From positions 1,560,177 through 1,624,176 of the forward strand of contig NZ_VDZU01000001.1 of assembly GCF_007673525.1 (NCBI RefSeq): a stretch of DNA of 64,000 nucleotides. The letters run 5' to 3'. Under the pieces are notes generated by a model. The model made no database searches. It worked only from the letters and a program-made list of their open reading frames with translations, and was not told the DNA's origin. Made by a program: the position numbers and the translations under genes. Positions 35,620 to 44,800 of this stretch are shown in pieces (the stretch's first letter is position 1; the number at the start of each line of letters is the position of its first letter). Source of the DNA: Fictibacillus phosphorivorans (GTDB lineage Bacteria > Bacillota > Bacilli > Bacillales > Fictibacillaceae).

Positions 35620-36876
35620 ATGAACTATGATGAAATGCCTAAGCGTACGATCCTATGTATGGACATGAAAAGTTTTTATGCAAGCTGTGCTGCTGTTCGC
35701 TTAGGGTTAAATCCGCTGACATGTCATTTGGCAGTAGTAGGGGATACGGAAAGACAGGGAAGCGTTGTGCTTGCAGCATCACCAAGACTAAAGGCTGATT
35801 TTGGTATTCGAACAGGCAACCGTCTGTTTGAGATTCCAAAAAATAAAAACATTATCGTTGTAAACGCCCAGATGGCTTATTTCCTAGAAAGATCGATGGA
35901 GATTACGAAGATGCTGCATCGCTACGTTCCACCAGAGTCGATCCACACATATAGCGTGGATGAAAGCTTTCTTCAAGCTGACGGAACAGAAAGGTTGTGG
36001 GGAAGCGCACAAGAACTTGCTGAGAGAATTCGCCGTGACATCTGGCGAGAGTTTGGATTGCCATGTGCGATCGGAATCGGTCCGAACATGCTCATGTCAA
36101 AACTTTGTCTCGATCTTGACGCGAAGAAAAAAGGAGTAGCGCAGTGGGGTTATGAAGATGTAGAGAAGAAGTTATGGCCTCTATCCCCGCTAAGCCAGAT
36201 GTGGGGAATCGGATCAAAAGTAGAGCGGACGTTAAACAGGATGGGTATTGTAACAGTCGGTGACCTCGCACATTATCCTCTCGAACTTTTAGAGAAAAAA
36301 TTCGGAATCATGGGAAATCAGCTCTATCATCATGCTTGGGGCATCGATCTGTCTGAAATTGGTGCGCCCATTATGCAAGGTCAGGTCAGTTACGGAAAAA
36401 GCCAGATCTTACTTAGGGATTATACAGATATAACGGAGATCAAACATGTCATTTTAGAGATGTGTGAAGAGGTGGCAAGACGTGCGAGAAGGGCGAGAAA
36501 AGCAGGAAGGACGATTAGTTTTGGGCTAGGGTACAGCAAAGATGAAGGTGGTGGCGGCTTTCATCGTTCTAAATCAATCGATCAGCCATCTAATATTACG
36601 ATGGAGCTGTATGAAGTGTGTCTAGAGCTTCTTCAAACCTTTTATCGAGGAGAGACGGTGCGTAAGATTTCGATTACTCTTTCTAATGTTTGCGAAGATA
36701 CTGAAACACAGCTTACTTTGTTTTCTTTAGATCATCCAAAGAAAAGAAAGATCGGCTATGTTATGGATGATATTCGGCAAAAATACGGCTCCAACTCTCT
36801 TCTGCGGGCTGTTTCTTATACAAAAGGAGGGACAGCATTATACAGAAGCCGACTTTTAGGCGGACATAAGGCATAA
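35620..36876 (+). CDS. yqjW: Y-family DNA polymerase, YqjW/UvrX-like
   Basis: A second translesion polymerase, 418 residues, of the UvrX/YqjW subfamily rather than DinB: MDMKSFYASCAAVRLGL holds the first catalytic aspartate, TYSVDESFL the Asp-Glu pair, and MWGIGSKVERTLNRMGI the helix-hairpin-helix. QLTLF near the C-terminus resembles a clamp-binding motif. ATG 35620 is preceded by AAAGGGGTG. It forms an operon with a YolD-like gene 15 nt downstream, the standard pairing, and has LexA-like boxes upstream. Confidence 0.92.
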   Translation: MNYDEMPKRTILCMDMKSFYASCAAVRLGLNPLTCHLAVVGDTERQGSVVLAASPRLKADFGIRTGNRLFEIPKNKNIIVVNAQMAYFLERSMEITKMLHRYVPPESIHTYSVDESFLQADGTERLWGSAQELAERIRRDIWREFGLPCAIGIGPNMLMSKLCLDLDAKKKGVAQWGYEDVEKKLWPLSPLSQMWGIGSKVERTLNRMGIVTVGDLAHYPLELLEKKFGIMGNQLYHHAWGIDLSEIGAPIMQGQVSYGKSQILLRDYTDITEIKHVILEMCEEVARRARRARKAGRTISFGLGYSKDEGGGGFHRSKSIDQPSNITMELYEVCLELLQTFYRGETVRKISITLSNVCEDTETQLTLFSLDHPKKRKIGYVMDDIRQKYGSNSLLRAVSYTKGGTALYRSRLLGGHKA

Positions 36877-36891
36877 GGGGGCGGAAGAACG

Positions 36892-37221
36892 GTGATTCGT
36901 GACAGAGGAACGATTAAGTGGACGGCAATGATGCTGCCGGAGCATGTAAAAATGTTAAGAGAGCACCAGGACGGTCTGGACTATGGAAGAAAGCCAGAAT
37001 TAGATGAACAAAAGTACGAAGAATTCAATGAGACAATCTGTGTTGCGATGGAAGAGAACCAAGCGCTGAAGTTTACGTATTTTGAAAAAGGCAGGGCGCT
37101 CGTAACTATAGGCCATGTGCATTATATTGACGAATATAAAAAAGAGTTAAGGGTGCTGAATGAAGAGAAAAAGATGCATATCTTAAAAGTGACTGACATT
37201 ATGGACGTGGAATATGCATAG
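36892..37221 (+). CDS. yqjX: YolD-like protein (YqjX)
   Basis: A 109-residue YolD-family protein, usually encoded beside UvrX/YqjW-type polymerases and proposed to act with them. The conserved start RDRGTIKWTAMMLPEHVKML and the strand-rich C-terminus (GHVHYIDEYKKELRVLNEE) fit the family. The start is GTG 36892 after AAGGGGGCGG. It ends near a bidirectional terminator. Confidence 0.88.
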   Translation: MIRDRGTIKWTAMMLPEHVKMLREHQDGLDYGRKPELDEQKYEEFNETICVAMEENQALKFTYFEKGRALVTIGHVHYIDEYKKELRVLNEEKKMHILKVTDIMDVEYA

Positions 37222-37246
37222 CTGAGTAAGAATATAGCATGAAAAA

Positions 37247-37286
37247 AAACAGCAAAAACTAACGTTGAAGATAGTTTTTGCTGTTT
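37247..37286. terminator. Bidirectional terminator between yqjX and the ZIP transporter gene
   Basis: AAACAGCAAAAACT pairs with AGTTTTTGCTGTTT, with A and T runs at the two ends. It serves both convergent genes. Confidence 0.82.
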
Positions 37287-37288
37287 AT

Positions 37289-38020
37289 TTATCCAAAGAT
37301 TTGAGTTAAGTAAATCATGATCAAGAGCCCGGCAATAAAGGATAAAGTAGCAGATCGAGCGTGACCGTCACCATGACTTTCTGGTATGAGTTCTTTATAG
37401 ACGATAAAGAGCATGGCGCCGGCGGCAAAGGAAAGGCCATAAGGCACAAGATTCTCTACATAAGATGTGAGCACATACCCAAGCAAAGCCGTAACGATCT
37501 CAACAGCACCTGTTAATGTTGCAATAAGGAAAGCCTTGAAACGATTCATATTTTGATGAATGAGAAAAAGAGCTACTAACAGACCTTCAGGTGCGTTTTG
37601 AAGTCCGATTGCAAATGCGATCAAACCGCCAAGTCCTGTATTTTCACTAGCATAACTGACCCCAACAGAAAGACCTTCCGGCAGGTTGTGCAAGGTGATC
37701 GCAGCAATGACAAGAAAGGCTTTAGCATCGATGCCCTTAAAAATCTTAGAATGATCAAGATCAACGTGCGGAACGAACCTTTCTAAAAGTAAGAGTGTTA
37801 GGGTACCGAGTGTGATACCAATCGTAAGTACAGTTAGATTTGATAGTTCAAGAGCTTGAGGAATCAAGCTGAACGTTGAAGCAGCGACCATGATACCTGC
37901 AGTAAGAGCAAGTAATATGTCGCGAAACCGATGTGTTACCTGAGACCAGAAAAGAACAGGCAGTGCACCAAAACCGGTTGCTAATGCAGATAAAACACTT
38001 CCAAATAAAGCAGCTTCCAT
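37289..38020 (-). CDS. ZIP-family metal transporter
   Basis: A 243-residue integral membrane protein with about eight helices. The metal path is marked by TLHNLPEGLSVG in helix 4 and LQNAPEGLLVA in helix 5, the ZIP signature. A histidine-containing cytosolic loop (PHVDLDHSK) lies between helices 3 and 4, and the motif SHGDGHARS lies before the last helix. Zinc or another divalent cation is the likely substrate. I use the ATG at 38020, which has AAGGTGGG upstream; the in-frame ATG at 38041 does not. No Zur or metal regulator site was recognised. Confidence 0.88.
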   Translation of the reverse strand: MEAALFGSVLSALATGFGALPVLFWSQVTHRFRDILLALTAGIMVAASTFSLIPQALELSNLTVLTIGITLGTLTLLLLERFVPHVDLDHSKIFKGIDAKAFLVIAAITLHNLPEGLSVGVSYASENTGLGGLIAFAIGLQNAPEGLLVALFLIHQNMNRFKAFLIATLTGAVEIVTALLGYVLTSYVENLVPYGLSFAAGAMLFIVYKELIPESHGDGHARSATLSFIAGLLIMIYLTQIFG

Positions 38021-38165
38021 TCTGTTACCCACCTTAGTCAAATATCCAATTTTATAAAAATAGTCATATGGCTCTTTTAGTATACCGCCAAATCCTTTTT
38101 AATAGAAGTAAGCGCCATTTTCATTTCAAAAAGCGCTTCTATCGGAGAAATAAGAAGGTGACAAT

Positions 38166-39596
38166 TTGAAAGTCATAATCATTGACCCGGGCCATGGAGG
38201 TAATGATCCAGGAGCGGTAAATAAAGAGCAATTTGAAAAAGTATATAATCTGGCAATCGCCAAAAAGATACAAGCTAATCTTCAAAACAACTATGAAGTG
38301 ACGGTCATTATGACTCGAACAGGTGATACAACCGTATCATTAGAAGAAAGAACAAATTTAGCAAACAGCAAGAATGCAGAGGTGTTTGTGTCTATCCACC
38401 AGAACATCGGTGGGGGAGAAGGCTTTGAAAGCTATGTGCATCAGCGAGCGGGTGCTGAAACGAAAAGGATACAAAACGTTTTACATGCATCAGTCGCTGC
38501 TCTTATGAGTAAGTACGGTGCGCGCGACAGAGGACAAAAACAAGCTGATTTTCACATACTTCGTGAAACGAAAAAGTCAGCTGTCTTATTAGAAGTGCTT
38601 TTCATGGATAACGAGAAAAACTTGGCACTTTTAAAAAGAGAGGATTTTCAAAACGAATTGTCTATAGCGATTGCACAAGGAATCGCACAAAGTCTTTCTC
38701 TTCCAAAAAAACAGGTACAGATTACACAAACACAAATCTTCAATGTGATCGCAGGTGCGTTTGAGCAAAAAGAGAATGCGGTTGCTCGTGTTTCACTCCT
38801 AGCTAAACAAAACGTAACAGCTTTTATTGACGAAATAAAAAACGGAAACAAAACGTATTACAGAGTTCAGGCTGGAGCTTTTCAGAATCGAGAATACGCA
38901 GAGAATTTTGCTAAAAAGATACGTTCAGAAGGCGTAGCGGATGCTTATGTGGTAGAAAAAAATACAAATGAGCAGCCTCCAGTCAAAGAACCGCCAAAAC
39001 CAGGTCCCGAGCCACCAAAGCCTAACCCGGATCCACCAAAACCAACACCCGAGACTCCAAAGGGACTGACGATAGGAGGTTCAACGCTATTAACAGCAGA
39101 AGAGATGGATCGATTTGTTAGGAAGGTCAATCCGAATGCACCTCCTGTAGCTGCTCTTTACGTTCAGATCGGACAGGTGTATGGGATTAGAGGGGATGTG
39201 GCATACGCTCAGGCTATTCAAGAAACAGGGTACTTCCGCTTTGAAGGAAATGTTAAGGCTTCACAGAATAATTATGCCGGAATCGGTGCGACAGGAAAGA
39301 ACGAATCAGCCGTGTTTAAGACTCCTCAAGAAGGGGTATTAGCACACATCCAGCACTTGTTTGCTTATACGTCTACACAACCTCTTCCTTCCCAATATCC
39401 TCTCGTTGATCCTAGATTCCAATATGTTCAAAGAGGCAGTGCTGTGACATGGGCACAGCTCAACGGAAAATGGGCCATTCCAGGAACGACGTACAGTACT
39501 ATGATATTGGATATTTACAAAAAAATGCTAAATGAAGCGAAAATCCCGTTGCAAACAAGAATGAATTCTCTAAATGCAATGTTGAATGAATTATAA
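38166..39596 (+). CDS. Multidomain cell-wall hydrolase: amidase_3, SPOR-like and glucosaminidase
   Basis: The N-terminal zinc amidase (about residues 1-178: DPGHGGNDPG, EKVYNLAIAKK, VSIHQN, VLLEVLFMDN) cuts the MurNAc-L-Ala bond. A SPOR-like segment follows (about 185-268, with FNVIAGAFEQKENA and YRVQAGAFQNREYAENFAKK). A Pro-rich linker (about 270-300) leads to a LytD/FlgJ-like glucosaminidase domain (YAQAIQETGYFRF, QNNYAGIGATGKN). There is no signal peptide, as in the CwlC/CwlV mother-cell lysis amidases, so a sporulation role is plausible. The start TTG 38166 follows AGAAGGTGA. Single gene with its own terminator. Confidence 0.85.
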   Translation: MKVIIIDPGHGGNDPGAVNKEQFEKVYNLAIAKKIQANLQNNYEVTVIMTRTGDTTVSLEERTNLANSKNAEVFVSIHQNIGGGEGFESYVHQRAGAETKRIQNVLHASVAALMSKYGARDRGQKQADFHILRETKKSAVLLEVLFMDNEKNLALLKREDFQNELSIAIAQGIAQSLSLPKKQVQITQTQIFNVIAGAFEQKENAVARVSLLAKQNVTAFIDEIKNGNKTYYRVQAGAFQNREYAENFAKKIRSEGVADAYVVEKNTNEQPPVKEPPKPGPEPPKPNPDPPKPTPETPKGLTIGGSTLLTAEEMDRFVRKVNPNAPPVAALYVQIGQVYGIRGDVAYAQAIQETGYFRFEGNVKASQNNYAGIGATGKNESAVFKTPQEGVLAHIQHLFAYTSTQPLPSQYPLVDPRFQYVQRGSAVTWAQLNGKWAIPGTTYSTMILDIYKKMLNEAKIPLQTRMNSLNAMLNEL

Positions 39597-39635
39597 AAAA
39601 CGTCGGATTCACGAGTGATTTTTCATAAACAGTAA

Positions 39636-39681
39636 AAAATAAGGCTTCGCATGTGAATCGTTTATGCGAAGTCCTTATTTA
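39636..39681 (+). terminator. Terminator after the cell-wall hydrolase gene
   Basis: AAATAAGGCTTCGCAT pairs with ATGCGAAGTCCTTATTT with one small bulge, followed by T residues. The remaining 150 nt to the next gene show nothing I recognise. Confidence 0.78.
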
Positions 39682-39837
39682 TTACTTTAAAAATTAAATG
39701 TACGCGTATGGAAGCTGTTAGGCTAAAAAACATACGAGTTAAATTTTACATAGCCAAACTGTATTGGCTTTTAAAAGTAAGGAAGAATTAGCCAAAAAAG
39801 AGTGATCTGTAATAAGATAATAATAAGAGCGATACGA

Positions 39838-40086
39838 TTAAGATTTACAGCTTGCGAAAAGTCCAGACGAAAGTATCTTTTCTTTTAATTCTGTATTAGG
39901 CGGATCGCATATAATTTCAATGAAATCATCAGGATAGATAGACAATGCGATTATTCCGAGAAAACTCTTTCCGTCAGCTGTTCGATCTCCCTTTTGTAGA
40001 TAGATGGATTCTGTAAAACTGCCTGTTAGTTCAACAAGTTTAGCAGCACGCTCTGCATAAATAGGACGAGTTGCTTTTACAATCAT
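39838..40086 (-). CDS. HPr-like protein without the phosphorylatable histidine (Crh-like)
   Basis: An 82-residue protein with an HPr-like pattern. Aligned by eye with HPr, the active-site region GIHARPA is replaced by PIYAERA, so His15 becomes Tyr and Arg17 becomes Glu. The regulatory serine region is kept as GKSFLGIIAL, matching KSIMGVMSL around Ser46. That combination recalls Crh, which acts with CcpA through P-Ser but cannot join the PTS. ATG 40086 has AAGGAGG 9 nt upstream. It diverges from the TVP38 gene, beyond which is a second HPr-like gene. Confidence 0.7.
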   Translation of the reverse strand: MIVKATRPIYAERAAKLVELTGSFTESIYLQKGDRTADGKSFLGIIALSIYPDDFIEIICDPPNTELKEKILSSGLFASCKS

Positions 40087-40179
40087 AATCAATAACCTCC
40101 TTTGCCAATCACACTATGTATGGATATGTGCATAAGAAGGAAAAATGCTAACTAAATGAAACTTTCACATGGAGGAAAC

Positions 40180-40833
40180 ATGAAACTTACAAAAAAGTGG
40201 CTATATCTTACGTTATTGGTTGCAGGCTTAATCATTTTTTTTCTCTGGCTGCAAAAAAATTATAAGGGATTTAGTCCTGAAGAATTTAGAAATTGGATTG
40301 TACAGTGGGGATGGATCGCACCTTTTGTCTTTGTTGTCCTATATACATTGAGGCCGTTTGTGTTATTTCCATCTTCCATATTTGCCATTACAAGCGGTTT
40401 GTCGTTTGGTTTTTATTGGGGCTGTCTGTATACCTATCTCGGGTCACTAGGAGGAGGACTCCTAACGTATTTTGCTGTCAACCGCCTTGGCCGTTTTAAG
40501 AAAAATAAACAATGGAAAAACGAAAACTACGAAAAAGTACGAAACAAGATTGAAAGAGAAGGAATTCGTTTCGTCTTATTATTGAGACTGCTACCGGTAT
40601 TGAACTTTGATCTCGTCAGTTACTTAACCTCCTTAACAAAGGTAAAGTTTAAAGACTATGCGATTGCTACTGCAATAGGGATCATTCCGGGAACAATCGC
40701 TTATACGTATTTAGGTACATCCATGACGTCAGGAAGCAAAAAAGTTGTATGGATCGGCACAACTCTTTTATTTGTTCTTGTCGGTCTACCCATGATTTTT
40801 AAGAAGAAGATGAAAGCAAAGGTAGGGTTGTAG
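40180..40833 (+). CDS. TVP38/TMEM64 (SNARE-associated) membrane protein
   Basis: A 217-residue DedA/VTT-domain protein with about five membrane segments. Family marks are TLRPFVLFPSSIFAITSG, the GSLGGGLLTYFAVNRLGR re-entrant region, LLRLLPVLNFDLVSYL and IIPGTIAYTYLGTSM. Members are thought to act as lipid scramblases or lipid carriers. GGAGGAAAC precedes ATG 40180. It lies between two HPr-like genes on the opposite strand. Confidence 0.87.
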   Translation: MKLTKKWLYLTLLVAGLIIFFLWLQKNYKGFSPEEFRNWIVQWGWIAPFVFVVLYTLRPFVLFPSSIFAITSGLSFGFYWGCLYTYLGSLGGGLLTYFAVNRLGRFKKNKQWKNENYEKVRNKIEREGIRFVLLLRLLPVLNFDLVSYLTSLTKVKFKDYAIATAIGIIPGTIAYTYLGTSMTSGSKKVVWIGTTLLFVLVGLPMIFKKKMKAKVGL

Positions 40834-40836
40834 AAG

Positions 40837-41100
40837 TTAAGAAGGTTGCTCTGGAGGCAAGATCAGACTCATAGCTGACTCAGCATCAGCACCTTCAACG
40901 ATATAAAGAAAAGAATCTCCTTCTTTTAACGTTAAAAAGAACGCTACGAGCTGTGATAATCCTGTGGCTTGAATGGTAATACCATCTTTACTTAAAAATA
41001 GCTGGCTGTTCAGTCTCTTAGCAGAATGCATGATCTCAATGGCTTTACTCACTGTATATTTAGCGGTCACGATCACTTTTTGAGAGCAGATTTGTTTCAT
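40837..41100 (-). CDS. Second degenerate HPr-like protein
   Basis: An 87-residue protein with the HPr-fold order: VTAKYTVSKAIEIMHSAKRL corresponds to the His15 helix, QLFLSKDGITIQ to the following strands, GLSQLVAFFLTLKEGDSFLYIVEG to the Ser46 region. The active-site His is again missing (Ser at the expected place), while a serine survives near position 46. AGGAGGC lies 8 nt before ATG 41100; the much longer upstream frame lacks a start signal. It is about 20% identical by eye to the HPr-like protein at 39838, so not a recent duplicate. Confidence 0.62.
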   Translation of the reverse strand: MKQICSQKVIVTAKYTVSKAIEIMHSAKRLNSQLFLSKDGITIQATGLSQLVAFFLTLKEGDSFLYIVEGADAESAMSLILPPEQPS

Positions 41101-41320
41101 AATCTGAAGCCTCCTGTATGAGATGATTGCTGATATATTTCCCATAAGTAGAGAGGCCGAAACAAGGTCTTTAGTCCCGATGTGCAAAATGATGGAAAAT
41201 ATGTAGTGCTTTTGAATAAAGAAGGGTACATATAAAAACGACATATTCAGCTGAAATGGAGAAGGCTGTAGAGGCAAGGAGGTAGAAAGGGAAATGGACT
41301 AGTAAATAGGGGGAGTCTGA

Positions 41321-41584
41321 TTGCGAATTTCATTTAAACTTTTCGTCATGACTGTTTTTCTTTTTAATCTGTCACAAACTTATGTGTTTGCCTCCTCACA
41401 GACCGTTGCTGAGAAAAAGGCAGGGGGCTTTCACTATAGCATAATAGCAGATGGAGAAATCTTGACTTGGAGTATTGGAGACGGTAAAAAACAAAGTGAG
41501 ATCCAAGAAGGTAAAAAGAATCAGAGGGGGCTAGATCAATTCAGGGAAGCAGTTAATGAGATGAGCGTACAAAATTCTCTTTAA
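41321..41584 (+). CDS. Small secreted protein, possibly the front part of a broken gene
   Basis: 87 residues from TTG 41321 after GGGGGAG. A signal peptide (LFVMTVFLFNLSQTYVFA) precedes a short polar domain (GGFHYSIIADGEILTWSIGDG, then charged residues). I recognise no family. The next frame starts 12 nt later in a different phase and begins with a membrane helix, so these may be two halves of one membrane protein separated by a frameshift. Confidence 0.5.
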   Translation: MRISFKLFVMTVFLFNLSQTYVFASSQTVAEKKAGGFHYSIIADGEILTWSIGDGKKQSEIQEGKKNQRGLDQFREAVNEMSVQNSL

Positions 41585-41595
41585 TTATCTATATA

Positions 41596-41781
41596 TTGTA
41601 TCTGATCTTTATTGGAATTATAGGGTACACCCTGTATAAAAGGGTTGCGAAGAAAAGGGAAGAACTCATGGCGATCGTTGCGCTTTTCGCGATGTATGCC
41701 ATATACAAGTGTTATAGGGCGTACGAACTTTTTGTAGAAGCTCAGTGGGATGCCAAGTATTATTTGGCAGTTCTTACATAA
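41596..41781 (+). CDS. Small membrane protein, possibly the back part of the gene at 41321
   Basis: A 61-codon frame from TTG 41596 with one or two membrane helices (LIFIGIIGYTLY; LMAIVALFAMYAIY) and a basic stretch KRVAKKREE. There is no ribosome binding site before it; the same frame is open from 41560. A signal-peptide protein upstream in another phase and a membrane helix here would join into one type I-like protein if one base were added or removed near 41580. Translational coupling is the alternative. Confidence 0.4.
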   Translation: MYLIFIGIIGYTLYKRVAKKREELMAIVALFAMYAIYKCYRAYELFVEAQWDAKYYLAVLT

Positions 41782-41784
41782 AGC

Positions 41785-41833
41785 AAAAAAGAGTACAGCT
41801 GGCATGTGAAAGCCGGGCTGTACTCTTTTTTTT
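41785..41833. terminator. Bidirectional terminator before the RND exporter gene end
   Basis: AAAAAAGAGTACAGC pairs with GCTGTACTCTTTTTT; A and T runs on each side suit both convergent transcripts. Confidence 0.82.
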
Positions 41834-44800
41834 ATGAATTTAATTTTGCTTTTTCACGTTTCGCCTGTCTTCTGAAGAATAACTCATACAGAACAGGTAC
41901 GATGATCAACGTTAATAGAGTAGAAGTTGTTAGACCACCGATTACAACGATCGCTAATCCTTTAGAAATCAGCGTTCCTGACGACGTAGTTAATGCAAGC
42001 GGAATTAATGCTGCAATTGTTGCGAATGCTGTCATTAATATCGGACGTAAGCGAGTTTTACCAGCTTCTAATAGCGCCTCGCGAACTGGCATACCTTTAA
42101 TCTCACGGTTTTGTCCGATGCGGTCTACTAATACGATCGCATTCGTTGTAACGATACCGATCAGCATGAGTATTCCGATCATCGCACTTACAGATAATGG
42201 TTCGTTGATCAAGTATAATCCTCCAATTGCTCCAACAGGAACGAATATGAGGGAAGAAAGGATGATGAATGGAATACGAGCTCTACCAAATGTGATCAAC
42301 ATCGTTAAATAAACGAGACCGATCGCAACTAGCATCGCAAGGCCAAGATCTTTGAACGTATCCATCGTTTCTTCGCTTCCTCCGCCACCTTCTGTGGATA
42401 CAGAAGAAGGAAGGTCTACATTATCTTCAACGCCTTTAATAACGTCTTGTGTTACTTTTTGAACGTTGTCACCTTTTACTTGTGCAGAGACTTGCGCATA
42501 TATCTTACCATCAAGCTTTTGGATTCCGGTTACAGTGTCTTTCTCAGTTACCTCAGCAACGTCTGAGATCTTAACCGGACCTGATGAACCAAATACAGTT
42601 AGATCCTTGATCTCATCAAGAGATTTAACTGCTTCGTCATATTCAACTTTCACGTTCTTTTGATCGCCGTCTAATGTAAGTTCTCCTACTTCAACAGGTT
42701 TTGTTACATCTGAGACTGCTCCTAGAATAGCGAAGCCTGATACGCCTTTTTCAGCTGCTTTTTCGGTATCAATGTCAACAGCCCATTGTTTTTGTGTATC
42801 TTTAAAGTTGTTTGATACATACTTGATCGAATCAATCGTCTTCATGTACTCTTCAACTTCACTTGCTGCTTTTTGTAGATCTTCTAAGTTGTTTGAATAT
42901 AGATCAATATTGACTTCGTTGTTAGCTGGAGGCCCGCCGCTTGAAACTTCCTGCAAGCTGATTACGGTTCCTTCTGCTTTTTCGTCTGTGATCTCTTTGA
43001 TATCTTTTTCTAGCTCTTTTAATTCTGTATCAATGTTTGCTTCTTTTTTGAGGTTAACAAAATAGTTGGCAACATTTTGACGCTTAAGACCGGTTTGGAA
43101 ATCACGAGAACCGATACCAGCTGTTACATCTTCAATCGTACCGCGCTTAGAGAGGTACTCTTCAACTTCTAAAGACACTTCATTTGTCTTTGTTACGTTT
43201 GTACTTGCAGGTAATTCAACGTTAACCGTTAATGTTTTTTGCTCTTCATTCGGCAGGAACACCATTCCAAGTTTAGTTGCAAGGAAGAAAGATCCACCTA
43301 AAAGAATGAATGAAGTGAAAAGAACTAGAATCTTATGGTTCAGTGATGCTTTGATCAGTTTTTCATACCCACGCTGCAATGGACCATCGTTCTTTTCTGG
43401 TTTTACTGTTTTAAAAGCATACTTTGCTAGGATCGGCACTATTGTAACAGCAACGATCAATGATGCTAATAACGCGAATACAACGGTTAATGCGAACGGC
43501 AAGAAGAACTCACCTGTGATACCGCCGACAAGACCGAGTGGTAAGAATACAACGACGGTTGTAATCGTAGAAGACACGATCGCTTTTAAAATTTCGCGTG
43601 TGGAATCAATGATCAGCTCATCACGGTCGTAGTCACCATCTGTTTTACGGATTCTTCTAAAGATATTTTCGATAACCACGATACTATCATCTACAACACG
43701 TCCGACTGCTACTGCCATTCCACCCAGTGTCATGATATTTAAAGTAATATCAAGACGGTCTAAGAAGATAGCTGACACGAGCAGTGAAAGCGGAATTGAG
43801 ATGATGGCGATGATGGTTGCTCTGAAGTTGCGAAGGAATATCAATACGGCTAAAGATGCGAACAATGCTCCAAATAATCCTTCTTTAACTAGCGTGTTTA
43901 CTGAATCTTTAATGCCTTCTGCCTGGCCAAAACCAATTGCATAGTCTAACTTATCATCGTATTTATTTTTGTTAAGCACTTCTAAAACTTTGTCAGCCAC
44001 TTCGACCGTATTCGCATCTTGTTTCTTTGTTACGGCCATAGAGAGTGAAGCTTTTTGGTTATATCTTGTGATCTCACTAACATCATCTGTTTCTTTAACT
44101 TCAGCAAGATCACCAAGCTTTAAGTTTGCTGGTGCTTGAGGTGCTTGTGCTCCACCTGGTGCGCTTTGTCCGCCAGGTGCTCCACCAGCTCCGGGTTGAC
44201 CTGCTTCACCTGGTGCTCCTCCACCAGCTCCTCCCGGAGACTGTGCAGGTGCGCCTTGACTTGAAGAGATCGTAATCTCCTTTAGTTCGGCAACTGTATC
44301 GACTACTTCTTCAACACGAACTGGGACTGTAATCGAGTCATCGGTTACCGTACCAGCAGGGAAGGAGAGGTCACGGCTGTTGATTGCTTCTTTAACAGCA
44401 TTTAAGGTGATACCAGCTTCTTTTGCTTTTTCTTTATCAAGTGTGATCGAGACGAATGTTTCTTTAACACCACCTACAGATACGTTGTTCACACCTTGGA
44501 TCTTTTTAAGTTCTGGAACTAATTCGTCATTAACGAATGCTTGGATGTTTTCTCCTTCTTTTTCAGGGAATAGAGAAATATTGTAGATAGGAATCGTTCC
44601 AAATGAGAAACGGCTTACCTCTGGTTCCACATCTTCAGGAAGATCCGTTTCTGAAATGATGGATTTGACTTGATCTTCTACCTCATCCATATTTGCGGTG
44701 AAAGGAAAATCCATACTAATGATAGATACGCTTTCGTTCGAAGAACTCTTAACGGTTTTTACATCCTCAACTTGCTTCAATTGTGTTTCAAGTTTGTCCG

